Positions 1 to 6,038 of a stretch of DNA of 11,841 nt are shown here, piece after piece (the first letter of the stretch is position 1; the number at the start of each line of letters is the position of its first letter). The notes under the pieces were generated by a model that was not told where the DNA came from, did no database searches, and saw only the letters and a program-made list of their open reading frames with translations. Both the position numbers and the translations under genes were made by a program. The DNA is from Candidatus Staskawiczbacteria bacterium RIFCSPLOWO2_01_FULL_38_12b (GTDB lineage Bacteria; Patescibacteriota; Minisyncoccia; Minisyncoccales; Staskawiczbacteraceae), in assembly GCA_001820255.1 (NCBI GenBank), contig MHPA01000018.1, forward strand, positions 1 to 11,841. Reading direction: 5' to 3'.

Positions 1-74
1 TATTCATCTTGATTTTTACTTTAAAGCGGTTGTAGTTTAAATTCAAAGTTAAATTATATTTCTATTTTTGGTCG

Positions 75-257
75 TATGGACACCACATGATGACTCCGCA
101 TTCCATAAGACATAAAAAATTGCGATAGGCTAGTTTTTCAACAAAAAGTTTGTGAGCCGTATCTACGGATACGCCTCACAAATTTTTTGTCTCCAAAACG
201 TCGTCTCTCATCAATTTTTTATGCTTCTAAGCGCAAAGTCACCATGTGGTGTCCATA
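75..257. repeat. 183-bp palindromic element, copy A
   Basis: The two ends are inverted copies: TATGGACACCACATGATGAC at the left, and at the right its reverse complement with one mismatch in the first 21 bases. Pairing continues inward with a few mismatches (for example CATAAAAAATTG in both arms) to a core stem CGTATC-TACG-GATACG at 158-173. The whole element could fold as one hairpin. The core is flanked by an A-run and a T-run, so it may terminate transcription in both directions. The outermost TA on each side could be a duplicated target. Copies B (4213-4393) and C (8764-8946) share ends, length and architecture. Confidence 0.85.
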
Positions 258-342
258 GGTCTGGGATTCGTAAGTATTTTTTTGTGTATAACGTCTTGTT
301 TAATATAAAAGCCTTTATTATAAAATTGTAAGTATACTTAAT

Positions 343-362
343 TACTTTGAATTACGAAACTC
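343..362 (+). repeat. Solo TACTTTGAATTA-type repeat end
   Basis: This 20-base sequence, TACTTTGAATTACGAAACTC, is identical to the left terminus of the 248-bp element at 4693-4940 and shares its first 12 bases with the small inverted repeat at 9642-9697. No matching right-hand end follows here. A loose match to the opposite end (AATTCAAAGT) lies at 40-49, facing outward. It lies about 85 bases before the first gene of the three-gene operon. It may be a remnant of a mobile palindrome or a regulatory site. Confidence 0.6.
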
Positions 363-381
363 ACCTTGAAAAGGTAGTTTC
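356..381 (+). terminator. Hairpin, possible weak terminator
   Basis: GAAACTCACCTT, loop GAA, then AAGGTAGTTTC forms an 11-bp stem with one bulged base. A CTTTTTC tract follows a few bases later (386-391). It lies upstream of the promoter-like -10 at 416-421, so it could insulate the operon from upstream transcription. The gap between stem and T-run makes it a poor match to a canonical terminator. Confidence 0.3.
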
Positions 382-415
382 TAGTCTTTTTCGCAAATCT
401 GGGCTGGAAATTCGC

Positions 416-421
416 TATAAT
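416..421 (+). promoter_or_regulatory. Perfect TATAAT -10 box of the HEPN operon
   Basis: TATAAT lies 25 bases before the ATG at 447, predicting a start near 428 and a leader of about 19 nt. No good -35 is visible at the expected distance. A second, more distal candidate is TTGTGT (282-287), 16 bp, TATAAA (304-309). Confidence 0.45.
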
Positions 422-446
422 TTTCAGGCTGAATGGAATAAGGGTT

Positions 447-893
447 ATGAGAGAAAAGGAAATGTCTTGGTTAAAAAACGATATAATTCTTGATAATTCG
501 CTGAAAGTGGCTGAATACTTTGATAAAAACCCGTATAATCAATTATCAGAAAAACACAACAACCTTCTTCGTGATTTTTTAAAACATAAAAATTCCCCTG
601 AAGATAAAGCTTCTGCGGAAAGGTGGGAGTTGGTAAAGCTAGAAGAGAAACAAAGAGATCAAAAAATTGAAAAAGCGCTGAAAGTTTTTAAACCGAAAAT
701 TCAATCATATATTTTAAAAAATTCATCTGACTTTATAGAAAAAGTTAATAACTATACTCAAATTGATAAATTGCTTGAACAGTACAATATAATTGATAAG
801 AATTTACTAAAAATAGAGTTATACTTGAATCAATTTTTTGAAGAATTTGATAGGCAAGTACAGCAAGAAATTGATATGAGAAGGGGTAAATGA
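447..893 (+). CDS. Uncharacterised charged helical protein, first gene of HEPN operon
   Basis: This 148-residue soluble protein has no signal peptide or membrane segment. It is rich in Lys, Glu, Asn and Ile, and residues 55-95 and 105-145 look like long amphipathic helices, possibly coiled coil. I do not recognise a family. Its stop overlaps the next start by four bases (ATGA at 890-893), so translation is coupled to the HEPN gene and the products probably act together. The start at 447 has only a close-set AAGGG before it; the in-frame ATG at 462 is an alternative with AAAGG even closer. An antitoxin or accessory role would be a guess from position alone. Confidence 0.8.
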   Translation: MREKEMSWLKNDIILDNSLKVAEYFDKNPYNQLSEKHNNLLRDFLKHKNSPEDKASAERWELVKLEEKQRDQKIEKALKVFKPKIQSYILKNSSDFIEKVNNYTQIDKLLEQYNIIDKNLLKIELYLNQFFEEFDRQVQQEIDMRRGK

Positions 894-1450
894 CTATTGA
901 AGAAAAAAATTATAGAAAATTAGTAGAAAAAGCGGAACTAGCTTTTTTAGAGAAAAGATATCTTGAAGCTTTTTTAATTCAATCTTGTTTGATTGAGGGC
1001 GTGATTAAAAGTTTTGCGTATTTATTTTTAAAGCCAATATTTGAGTCGCACCCCGATTTAAAGCAAAAATCAAATAGTTTTGAGTTGGCTCGATTGATTG
1101 ATGAACTATTTATGGCAGGAAAAATCAATAATAAGTTATACGAAAATCTTAATAAATATAGGAAGAAAAGAAATCAAGTAATACACCAAATATTAAAATT
1201 TAAAGATGAAAAGGTTTTTGAAAAAGAACTAAAAGAAGCCTACAGGTTGGGTCGTGATATGAAAGGTTTTATTGTTGAAGAAATGGTTGAGGGCAAGAAA
1301 GGAAAGACTACATCAGAATTGTCTGCAAAATTTGAGCAAGATTCAAAAATTTATATAGCGGAACAAGACAAAGCCCTTAAACCTTTTTTTCGGAAAATAA
1401 ATAGAGATTTAAATAAAATCTTTAAGAAAAAATTAGAGAATAACAAATGA
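890..1450 (+). CDS. HEPN-domain protein, putative ribonuclease
   Basis: This protein has 186 residues. The N-terminal half is all-helical: residues 10-45 (with YLEAF and an IEG...K segment) resemble the first HEPN helices, and R94-N-Q-V-I-H99 fits the R-polar-xxx-H (Rx4-6H) signature of catalytically competent HEPN domains, which cleave RNA in many toxin-antitoxin, abortive-infection and CRISPR effector proteins. Residues 105-186 are Lys/Glu-rich helix with no motif I recognise. It is preceded by a good GAAGGGG ribosome site, starts inside the stop of the upstream gene and ends inside the start of the downstream gene. No nucleotidyltransferase (MNT) partner is adjacent, so this is not the usual HEPN-MNT pair. 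The HEPN call rests on the motif and helix pattern; the RNase role is inferred. Confidence 0.75.
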   Translation: MTIEEKNYRKLVEKAELAFLEKRYLEAFLIQSCLIEGVIKSFAYLFLKPIFESHPDLKQKSNSFELARLIDELFMAGKINNKLYENLNKYRKKRNQVIHQILKFKDEKVFEKELKEAYRLGRDMKGFIVEEMVEGKKGKTTSELSAKFEQDSKIYIAEQDKALKPFFRKINRDLNKIFKKKLENNK

Positions 1451-2193
1451 CTCCCCCAATAGAAGAAAATATACAAAATTCTTTTGATTCAACGTTAAAA
1501 AATGCCAACTTGGAAAGCTTGGCTATTGATTTTGGTGAGTTGGGAATCGATAGTCTGCTGGGTGATAGTGTATTTAAAAATGTACCAATCGTATCAATAT
1601 TTATAAGTCTAGCTAAGTTTGGTGCCAATATACACGATAAGCTCTTTTTGAAGAAGATTCTTTCATTTCTATGTGGTCTAAAGGATATCTCTGCGGAAGA
1701 TAGAGGTAGAGTAATTAAAAGTATAGACGATTCTAAAAAATATAGAGTAAAAGTTGGCGAGAAATTACTTTATATTATTGATAGTTGTCATGATTTTGAA
1801 AACTCTGAAAGAGTTGCACAGCTTTTTAAGGCCTTTATTGAAGAAAAAATTAGCTACGAGGATTTTCTGGAGACAACCAATGTGTTGGTAAAAATTACGG
1901 ATCGTGATTTTAAATGGTTTTTAAAAAACGCTAAAAATTATCTATCAGCAGAAGACGTAGGAAGCCTTATAGGCTCGGGATTATTTGATTTATCGTATAA
2001 TCCTATCGATATTAGAGTAAAAGATGAAGATGATTATAAAATATTAAGAGATGGTAGGGGAGATAAATATAAAACGGAAGTAGATGGGGGTGATATGGAC
2101 ACTACTATTAGTCGCGCTGGAGAAGTTATAATGGAGGTATTTAACTCAGAATATAAAAAGCCAAGAATCGTAAAGTTACAAAAATCAGCTTAA
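1447..2193 (+). CDS. Uncharacterised protein with hydrophobic segment, third gene of HEPN operon
   Basis: This protein has 248 residues. Its start overlaps the HEPN gene's stop by four bases. Residues 26-45 (acidic, containing ELGIDSLLGD) lead into a hydrophobic stretch at about 46-61 (PIVSIFISLAKFG), which may be a short membrane-contacting helix. Residues 62-165 are helical and charged. Residues 168-232 run from an LSAEDVGSLIGSGLF segment to a TTISRAGEVIMEVF segment, the spacing seen in the recognition helix and wing of winged-helix domains. That last reading is tentative. I believe similar proteins occur as unnamed families in other bacteria, but I cannot name one. Effector, sensor or antitoxin for the HEPN protein are all possible. 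Confidence 0.75.
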   Translation: MTPPIEENIQNSFDSTLKNANLESLAIDFGELGIDSLLGDSVFKNVPIVSIFISLAKFGANIHDKLFLKKILSFLCGLKDISAEDRGRVIKSIDDSKKYRVKVGEKLLYIIDSCHDFENSERVAQLFKAFIEEKISYEDFLETTNVLVKITDRDFKWFLKNAKNYLSAEDVGSLIGSGLFDLSYNPIDIRVKDEDDYKILRDGRGDKYKTEVDGGDMDTTISRAGEVIMEVFNSEYKKPRIVKLQKSA

Positions 2194-2266
2194 GGTAATA
2201 GACTCTACGTTAGGAAACTCGTTAATAAACCAAGTTCTCGTATTGTGCCATTGGCTGCGCATTAAG

Positions 2267-2295
2267 AAATCGCCTTTTTATTGAGGTGATTTTTT
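2267..2295 (+). terminator. Rho-independent terminator of the HEPN operon
   Basis: AAATCGCCT, an 8-base loop, then AGGTGATTT forms a 9-bp stem with one G-U pair, followed by a T-run. It lies 73 bases after the last stop of the operon and just before the GH3 gene. Confidence 0.75.
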
Positions 2296-2311
2296 GGTAG
2301 TATAACGATAT

Positions 2312-4174
2312 ATGTATTTTTCCCATATCACAAAAAACCCTTCGACTTCGTTCGGGACAGGTAAAAAAATATTATTTTTTACCATTTTATTTGTTCTTTT
2401 AATAATAGGAGTAGGTTTTTTGGTGGTGAAAAATAATGTGATGGTGCCTGCCAAGGACATTCTTTCAGAAAGATGTAATCAAGACGATACACCGTATCTT
2501 GACCAAACGTTGCCCGTCGCAAAAAGAGTGGATGATTTGATGGGTAAAATGACAGAATGGGAAAAAATTGGACAAATGGCATTGATTGAAAAAAATAGCA
2601 TTCATGATCTTAATGAAATTACCAAGTATAATTTGGGCGCACTATTAAGCGGGGGAGGCGCTGGGCCAAAAGTAGAAACTCCGGCGGCATGGCTTAGTAT
2701 GGTAAATAATTTCCAGAATGCTACCCAAAAAACATGTTTGAAAATACCGCTTTTATATGGAATTGATGCTACTCATGGTCATGCCAATGTGTTGGGAGCC
2801 ACGGTTTTTCCCCATTCTATCGGCTTGGGCGCAACAAGAGATTCTGATTTAGTAAGGCGCATTGCAAAAGCAACTGCAGATGAAATGGTGGCCACCGGAA
2901 TTTATTGGAGTTTTTCTCCTAATCTTGATGTGCCCCAAGATATTCGTTGGGGTAAAACCTATGAAACATTTGGGTCAGATGCCAACAACGTCGCAACATT
3001 AGGATTGGCGTATTTACAAGGGGTTCAAGATTCTTCAAGTAAATATTTTAATGCGCTGGCTACGGCCAAACATTTTATCGGAGGAGGCGCTATGGAATAT
3101 GGAACCGCCCGTAATAAAAATTTCAAAGTAGAAGAAGGAAATATTACGTTAAGTGATAAATCTTTGCGCCAAACCCATTTGCTACCATTTCAAAAAGCGG
3201 TAGCGGGCGGAGCTCGGGCGGTAATGGTGGGAACGGCTACTTGGAATGGAGTCAATAATACCGGCAACCACTATCTTTTAACTGATGTGTTAAAAAAGGA
3301 ACTTGGCTTTTCAGGTTTTGTGGTTTCGGATTGGTATGGAGTTTATCAGGTTTCTGACACCAGGTATGATTCTTTGGTGCATTCCATAAATGCGGGTGTG
3401 GATATGGTGATGACTCCGTTTGAATATAAAGATTTTATGGCTAATATGCAAAAAGCGCTGGCCAGTGGCGATATATCACAAGGACGATTAGATGATGCTG
3501 TACGCAGAATTTTAACCGTAAAATTTAACACAGGATTATTTGATCGTCCGGAAGCTGTCTCTGGCGGATTGTCTATTATTGGTAGCGCCAAGCATCGTGT
3601 GTTAGCAAGGGAAGCGGTCCGTAAATCCCAAGTATTATTAAAAAATGAAAATTCTGCATTGCCGTTATCCAAATTGTCCGGCCAGATTATTATTGCAGGT
3701 TCAGCGGCAGATAACTTAGGGCGTCAGGCAGGAGGATGGACAACTGAGTGGCAGGGTATTGATGGCAATTATGGAATTGTGGGCACCACTGTTTTGGAAG
3801 CAATAAAAAATACTGTTTCAAAAAATACGAATGTTGAATATAGCTTGGAAGGGAATTTTTCAAAGCAGGAAGCTCTTGCTGATGTGGGAATTGCCGTAGT
3901 TGGTGAAAAGCCGTACGCAGAGGGTTGGGGCGACAATGCCAATCCGAGTTTGAGCGCAGAAGACTTGGCGGTTATTGAAAAAATGAAAGTAAAAAGCAAA
4001 AAGTTAATAGTGATTATTATTTCGGGCAGGCCATTAGATATAAAAAAGTATGTCCATGCGTGGGACGGGGTTGTGGCTTCATGGCTTCCTGGCAGCGAGG
4101 CGTCTGGAATCACTGATACATTATTTGGCGACTATTCTTTTGTTGGTCAGCTTCCTATTGATTGGCCATTATAA
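2312..4174 (+). CDS. Membrane-anchored GH3 family beta-glycosidase, C-terminus shortened
   Basis: This protein has 620 residues. A short Lys-containing N-terminus and one membrane helix (residues 19-38) place the enzyme outside the membrane. Residues 60-410 form the GH3 barrel: LLYGIDATHGHA (147-158), AKHFIGGGA with the conserved Lys-His (252-260), and GFVVSDW (335-341) with D340 as the expected nucleophile. Residues 430-620 are the alpha/beta sandwich; GEKPYAEGWGDN (531-542) matches the acid/base loop of barley ExoI-type glucan glucohydrolases, pointing to E532. The substrate is probably a beta-linked glucan. The protein ends at LPIDWPL, where relatives continue for roughly 30-40 residues to a PLFPFGFGL-like end, and a palindrome begins 38 bases later. 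Residues 10-17 are encoded by a dispersed DNA repeat. No clear ribosome site precedes the start; a TATAAC at 2301-2306 is close enough for a leaderless mRNA. Confidence 0.93.
   Translation: MYFSHITKNPSTSFGTGKKILFFTILFVLLIIGVGFLVVKNNVMVPAKDILSERCNQDDTPYLDQTLPVAKRVDDLMGKMTEWEKIGQMALIEKNSIHDLNEITKYNLGALLSGGGAGPKVETPAAWLSMVNNFQNATQKTCLKIPLLYGIDATHGHANVLGATVFPHSIGLGATRDSDLVRRIAKATADEMVATGIYWSFSPNLDVPQDIRWGKTYETFGSDANNVATLGLAYLQGVQDSSSKYFNALATAKHFIGGGAMEYGTARNKNFKVEEGNITLSDKSLRQTHLLPFQKAVAGGARAVMVGTATWNGVNNTGNHYLLTDVLKKELGFSGFVVSDWYGVYQVSDTRYDSLVHSINAGVDMVMTPFEYKDFMANMQKALASGDISQGRLDDAVRRILTVKFNTGLFDRPEAVSGGLSIIGSAKHRVLAREAVRKSQVLLKNENSALPLSKLSGQIIIAGSAADNLGRQAGGWTTEWQGIDGNYGIVGTTVLEAIKNTVSKNTNVEYSLEGNFSKQEALADVGIAVVGEKPYAEGWGDNANPSLSAEDLAVIEKMKVKSKKLIVIIISGRPLDIKKYVHAWDGVVASWLPGSEASGITDTLFGDYSFVGQLPIDWPL
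2338..2361 (+). repeat. Dispersed CTTCGACTTCG-type repeat inside the GH3 start region
   Basis: CCCTTCGACTTCGTTCGGGA with CAGG after it matches a short repeat that I recall being scattered in many environmental bacterial genomes (typical form CCTTCGACTTCGCTCAGGACAGG). Read in frame it gives the characteristic PSTSFGTG, which here forms the cytoplasmic tip before the membrane helix of the GH3 protein. Confidence 0.55.
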
Positions 4175-4212
4175 GTGGCAGATAGCGGTGAAGCAGTTAC
4201 TGATTGTACCAC

Positions 4213-4393
4213 ATAGGCATCACATCCGATACATGGACTTAAGGTCTAGTAAATTTGGCAATATTGGCTGTCTTGGAGGCGAAAACTTTGTAAGGTGTAT
4301 CCGTAGATACGGTTTACAAAGTTTTCGCTGAAAGACAGTCAAGATTGGCAAATTGGCAGAGCTTGGAGTCCAGGTATCGGATGTGGTGTCTAT
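4213..4393. repeat. 183-bp family palindromic element, copy B (181 bp)
   Basis: The left end ATAGGCATCACATCCGATAC pairs with a right end whose reverse complement is ATAGACACCACATCCGATAC. Pairing runs on through GCGAAAACTTTGTAA in both arms to the core GTATC-CGTA-GATAC near 4298-4311, the same core sequence as copy A (in the opposite sense). One arm also shares TTTGGCAATATTGG with copy C. It follows the shortened GH3 gene by 38 bases and may serve as its terminator. Confidence 0.85.
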
Positions 4394-4429
4394 AGATATG
4401 TTTTACCAGAACCATGTTTGGACTGCATC

Positions 4430-4449
4430 CCTGCCTACCGGCAGGCAGG
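4430..4449. repeat. LPAGRQG-type palindromic repeat
   Basis: CCTGCCTACCGGCAGGCAGG is a short palindrome of the kind often found inserted in CPR genomes, where it reads as LPAGRQG or similar in frame. Here it lies in the gap before a small membrane protein gene. Confidence 0.6.
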
Positions 4450-4491
4450 CCACTTCTGGCGCAAGGAAAAATCGCCCCTCCGGCGAATTTT

Positions 4492-4500
4492 TGGTACAAT
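4492..4500 (+). promoter_or_regulatory. Extended -10 promoter, possibly giving a leaderless mRNA
   Basis: TGGTACAAT fits the extended -10 pattern TGnTAnAAT. The ATG at 4507 is six bases after the box, exactly where transcription would start, so the mRNA would have almost no leader. No Shine-Dalgarno sequence is present. Confidence 0.5.
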
Positions 4501-4506
4501 AAAACT

Positions 4507-4683
4507 ATGAAAAAGTTTCTACAATATTTCACTCTTGAATTTATCATTATTTTTTTCGTTGGTTTAATGGGATATTGGATATTAGATACGCCCTTTGATG
4601 TCAACCAAATTCTTTTTGTGTCTCTGGTTTCTGGGGCAATCATAGCTTATGCTATGCTGGTACTGCAGAAACGCAGTCACTAA
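4507..4683 (+). CDS. Small two-helix membrane protein (58 aa)
   Basis: The product is MKKFLQYFTLEF... with hydrophobic helices at about residues 9-25 and 34-53 and a basic C-terminus (QKRSH). The reading frame is open from 4414, but the stretch 4414-4506 contains the LPAGR-type repeat and no ribosome site, while an extended -10 box lies just before 4507, so 4507 is preferred. It is flanked on both sides by repeat elements. I do not recognise the family. Confidence 0.6.
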   Translation: MKKFLQYFTLEFIIIFFVGLMGYWILDTPFDVNQILFVSLVSGAIIAYAMLVLQKRSH

Positions 4684-4692
4684 TTCTATAAA

Positions 4693-4940
4693 TACTTTGA
4701 ATTACGAAACTCCACATGAAGAAGACTTTTCGGTCTCTTTGCGGATAATGTTGCCGGCATGGCCGTAAAAATGTGTTAAACGTATGCGTCTGCCTGTGCG
4801 TTCACGCAGACAGGTGGCTACGTTTAAACATTTTTCCACCCATACCGCCAAAATTCTCTCGGTCGGGGCGAATTTGTTGCGACAAATTGCGCCTTGCGAC
4901 CCTACGCAAATAGCCTCGAGGAGTTTCGTAATTCAAAGTA
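4693..4940. repeat. 248-bp element with TACTTTGAATTA inverted ends
   Basis: The 21-base ends are perfect inverted copies (TACTTTGAATTACGAAACTC plus one C). The centre is also palindromic: AAAATGTGTTAAACGTA pairs with TACGTTTAAACATTTT around a nested GTCTGCCTGTGCG / CGCAGACAGG repeat. A small GCGAATTTGT-TGCG-ACAAATTGCGC hairpin lies near 4868-4893. The element exactly fills the gap between two small genes, ending three bases before the next ATG, so it must hold or replace that gene's promoter. The same ends occur at 343-362 and 9642-9697. Confidence 0.8.
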
Positions 4941-4943
4941 AAT

Positions 4944-5099
4944 ATGAAATTTACAAACCTTGCAGTATTTATAATCTTTTTTGGGATAGCTCTTATCGAA
5001 GCATTCCAGAAACATAATTGGCTTGAGGCAGGGCTTTTTTTAACTTTGGGAATATTATCTTTTTGGGCTGATTTTAGAAAAATTCAAGACAAAAAATAA
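4944..5099 (+). CDS. Small two-helix membrane protein (51 aa) upstream of pyrophosphatase
   Basis: The product reads MKFTNLAVFIIFFGIALIEA..., with hydrophobic helices at residues 5-20 and 27-42 and a charged tail (FRKIQDKK). The start lies three bases after the inverted-repeat element ends, and the stop is four bases before the pyrophosphatase start, so the two genes are probably co-transcribed. There is no clear ribosome site. Family unknown; it superficially resembles the 4507-4683 product (size, two helices) but without clear sequence similarity. Confidence 0.6.
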   Translation: MKFTNLAVFIIFFGIALIEAFQKHNWLEAGLFLTLGILSFWADFRKIQDKK

Positions 5100-5103
5100 A
5101 TTT

Positions 5104-5610
5104 ATGAGTTACGAAAATATACCATTTGGTACACCAGAAAAGTTTAATGTGGTTGTTGAAATCCAAAAAGGTGGTCAAGTAAAGTATGAATATGACGAAG
5201 AGTGGTGCGAAGTAAAAGTAAGTGCTATTTTTAAGAATGGGTTTAGTTTTCCGTTTGACTATGGCTACGTTCCTGAAACTCGTGGTGGCGATGGCGACCA
5301 CCTTGATGTGTTTGTATTAGGCTCACAATCTGTTCGAATGGGAGCGATTGTTGAATGTCGTCCGATTGGGATAATTGAACTTATTAATAGGAGAGAAAAA
5401 GACGATAAAGTTTTAGCCATTCCTCTTAATGATTTGGGTTCTAAAAATATCAAAACACTGGAGGATTTGCCTTTTGACTATAAAAATATCTTTGAAGATT
5501 TTTTTAAAGAGTTAGCAGTTCAAAGAAATAAAACAATGGAAATTAGTGGGTATAAAGATGCACAAACTGCAATACAAGAATTAGGTTTGGCGCATAAAAA
5601 CTTCAAATAA
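5104..5610 (+). CDS. ppa: Inorganic pyrophosphatase (soluble family I)
   Basis: The product is 168 residues, close to the usual bacterial length. It hydrolyses pyrophosphate to two phosphates in the cytoplasm and so drives biosynthetic reactions. E19, K27 and E29 match E20/K29/E31 of the E. coli enzyme; FPFDYGYVPET (49-59) is the conserved strand before the metal site; DGDHLD (63-68) is the family signature D-x-D-x-x-D; D100 and D101 lie where the later metal ligands are expected. The fourth signature position is His, where Pro or Glu is usual. The arginine that precedes the FP(x)NYGY segment in E. coli appears to be Lys. The gene follows a 51-aa membrane protein gene by four bases; no Shine-Dalgarno is evident. 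Confidence 0.93.
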   Translation: MSYENIPFGTPEKFNVVVEIQKGGQVKYEYDEEWCEVKVSAIFKNGFSFPFDYGYVPETRGGDGDHLDVFVLGSQSVRMGAIVECRPIGIIELINRREKDDKVLAIPLNDLGSKNIKTLEDLPFDYKNIFEDFFKELAVQRNKTMEISGYKDAQTAIQELGLAHKNFK

Positions 5611-5616
5611 TTGATT

Positions 5617-5790
5617 ATGAAATTACTTCTTATATTAGCAGGATTGCAGAATAAAAAAGTGGCAGAATTTTTTATTTCTGTTTTATCAAAACCAACAACA
5701 GATATCTCAGTGCTAGAATCTGAAATAAAAATAATAGGGATCAAGATGTTTATAATTATTTTGGGGGACGCTACAAAAGCCTGCAACTGA
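5617..5790 (+). pseudogene. Truncated peptidase E-like (S51 / GATase1-like) gene start
   Basis: A 57-codon frame starts six bases after the pyrophosphatase stop. Its first 33 or so residues (MKLLLILAGLQNKKVAEFF... to TTDISVL) resemble the N-terminus of S51 dipeptidase E-like proteins, which typically begin MKLLLTSAG...NK.IA and reach a K.P...I.VL segment. After that the similarity stops, the catalytic Ser/His region is absent, and the frame ends at 5790. Full family members are about 200 residues. It is most likely a decayed or recombined remnant; a functional 57-aa peptide cannot be excluded. Confidence 0.5.
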
Positions 5791-5948
5791 AATATACTAA
5801 AAACTCAACATCGGGAACTCGCTTGGCGTTGCTTGCTTCGGAGAGTTTCGTTAAGGGAAAGCAATTTCTCTTGATGGACGGGGACATCATCGTCAAGGCG
5901 GAGGAATTAGTAGAACTGGCACATATGGAGAAGGCATCATTATTTTGA
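5766..5948 (+). pseudogene. Fragment of a sugar-nucleotidyltransferase-like gene
   Basis: In the third frame, open from 5724 to a stop at 5946-5948, the translation includes TSGTRLALLASESF followed by KGKQFLLMDGDIIVKAEELV. This is the pattern of NTP_transf/LicC-like nucleotidyltransferases, where a GT..AL..A segment is followed by FLL..GD, the metal-binding aspartate strand. The N-terminal nucleotide-binding G-rich loop and the C-terminal half are missing. It overlaps the end of the peptidase-like remnant in another frame, as expected if two gene pieces were joined by deletion. Base composition is locally more GC-rich than the flanks. Confidence 0.5.
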
Positions 5949-5984
5949 GTTACAAAACCATTTGGTAATTCAATGTTAAAACCA

Positions 5985-6010
5985 ACAAACCCCTCGAACG
6001 AGGGGTTTGT
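5985..6010. terminator. Strong hairpin terminator between convergent units
   Basis: ACAAACCCCTCG, loop AA, CGAGGGGTTTGT gives a perfect 12-bp stem. On the minus strand it is followed by TGGTTTT and on the plus strand by CTTTA. It lies 28 bases after the stop of the minus-strand Ig-like gene and probably terminates that gene, and perhaps also transcription from the pyrophosphatase side. Confidence 0.8.
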
Positions 6011-6038
6011 CTTTAATCATGACTTTTCACAGTAAAAA

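Noticed and set aside
75..257. CRISPR array or phage attachment site
   Set aside because: The repeats are inverted within each element and copies are kilobases apart; there is no spacer pattern, integrase or tRNA nearby.
890..1450. Alternative genetic code with TGA read as glycine, as in some CPR lineages
   Set aside because: TGA ends genes at ATGA overlaps and at 7618-7620 with sensible protein ends, so it acts as a stop here.
4414..4506. Longer N-terminus for the 4507-4683 protein
   Set aside because: It would translate the LPAGR-type repeat, has no ribosome site, and an extended -10 box lies just before 4507.
4784..5017. 77-codon plus-strand frame
   Set aside because: It covers the right half of the 248-bp element and then crosses the 51-aa gene in another frame; it looks like repeat-derived noise.
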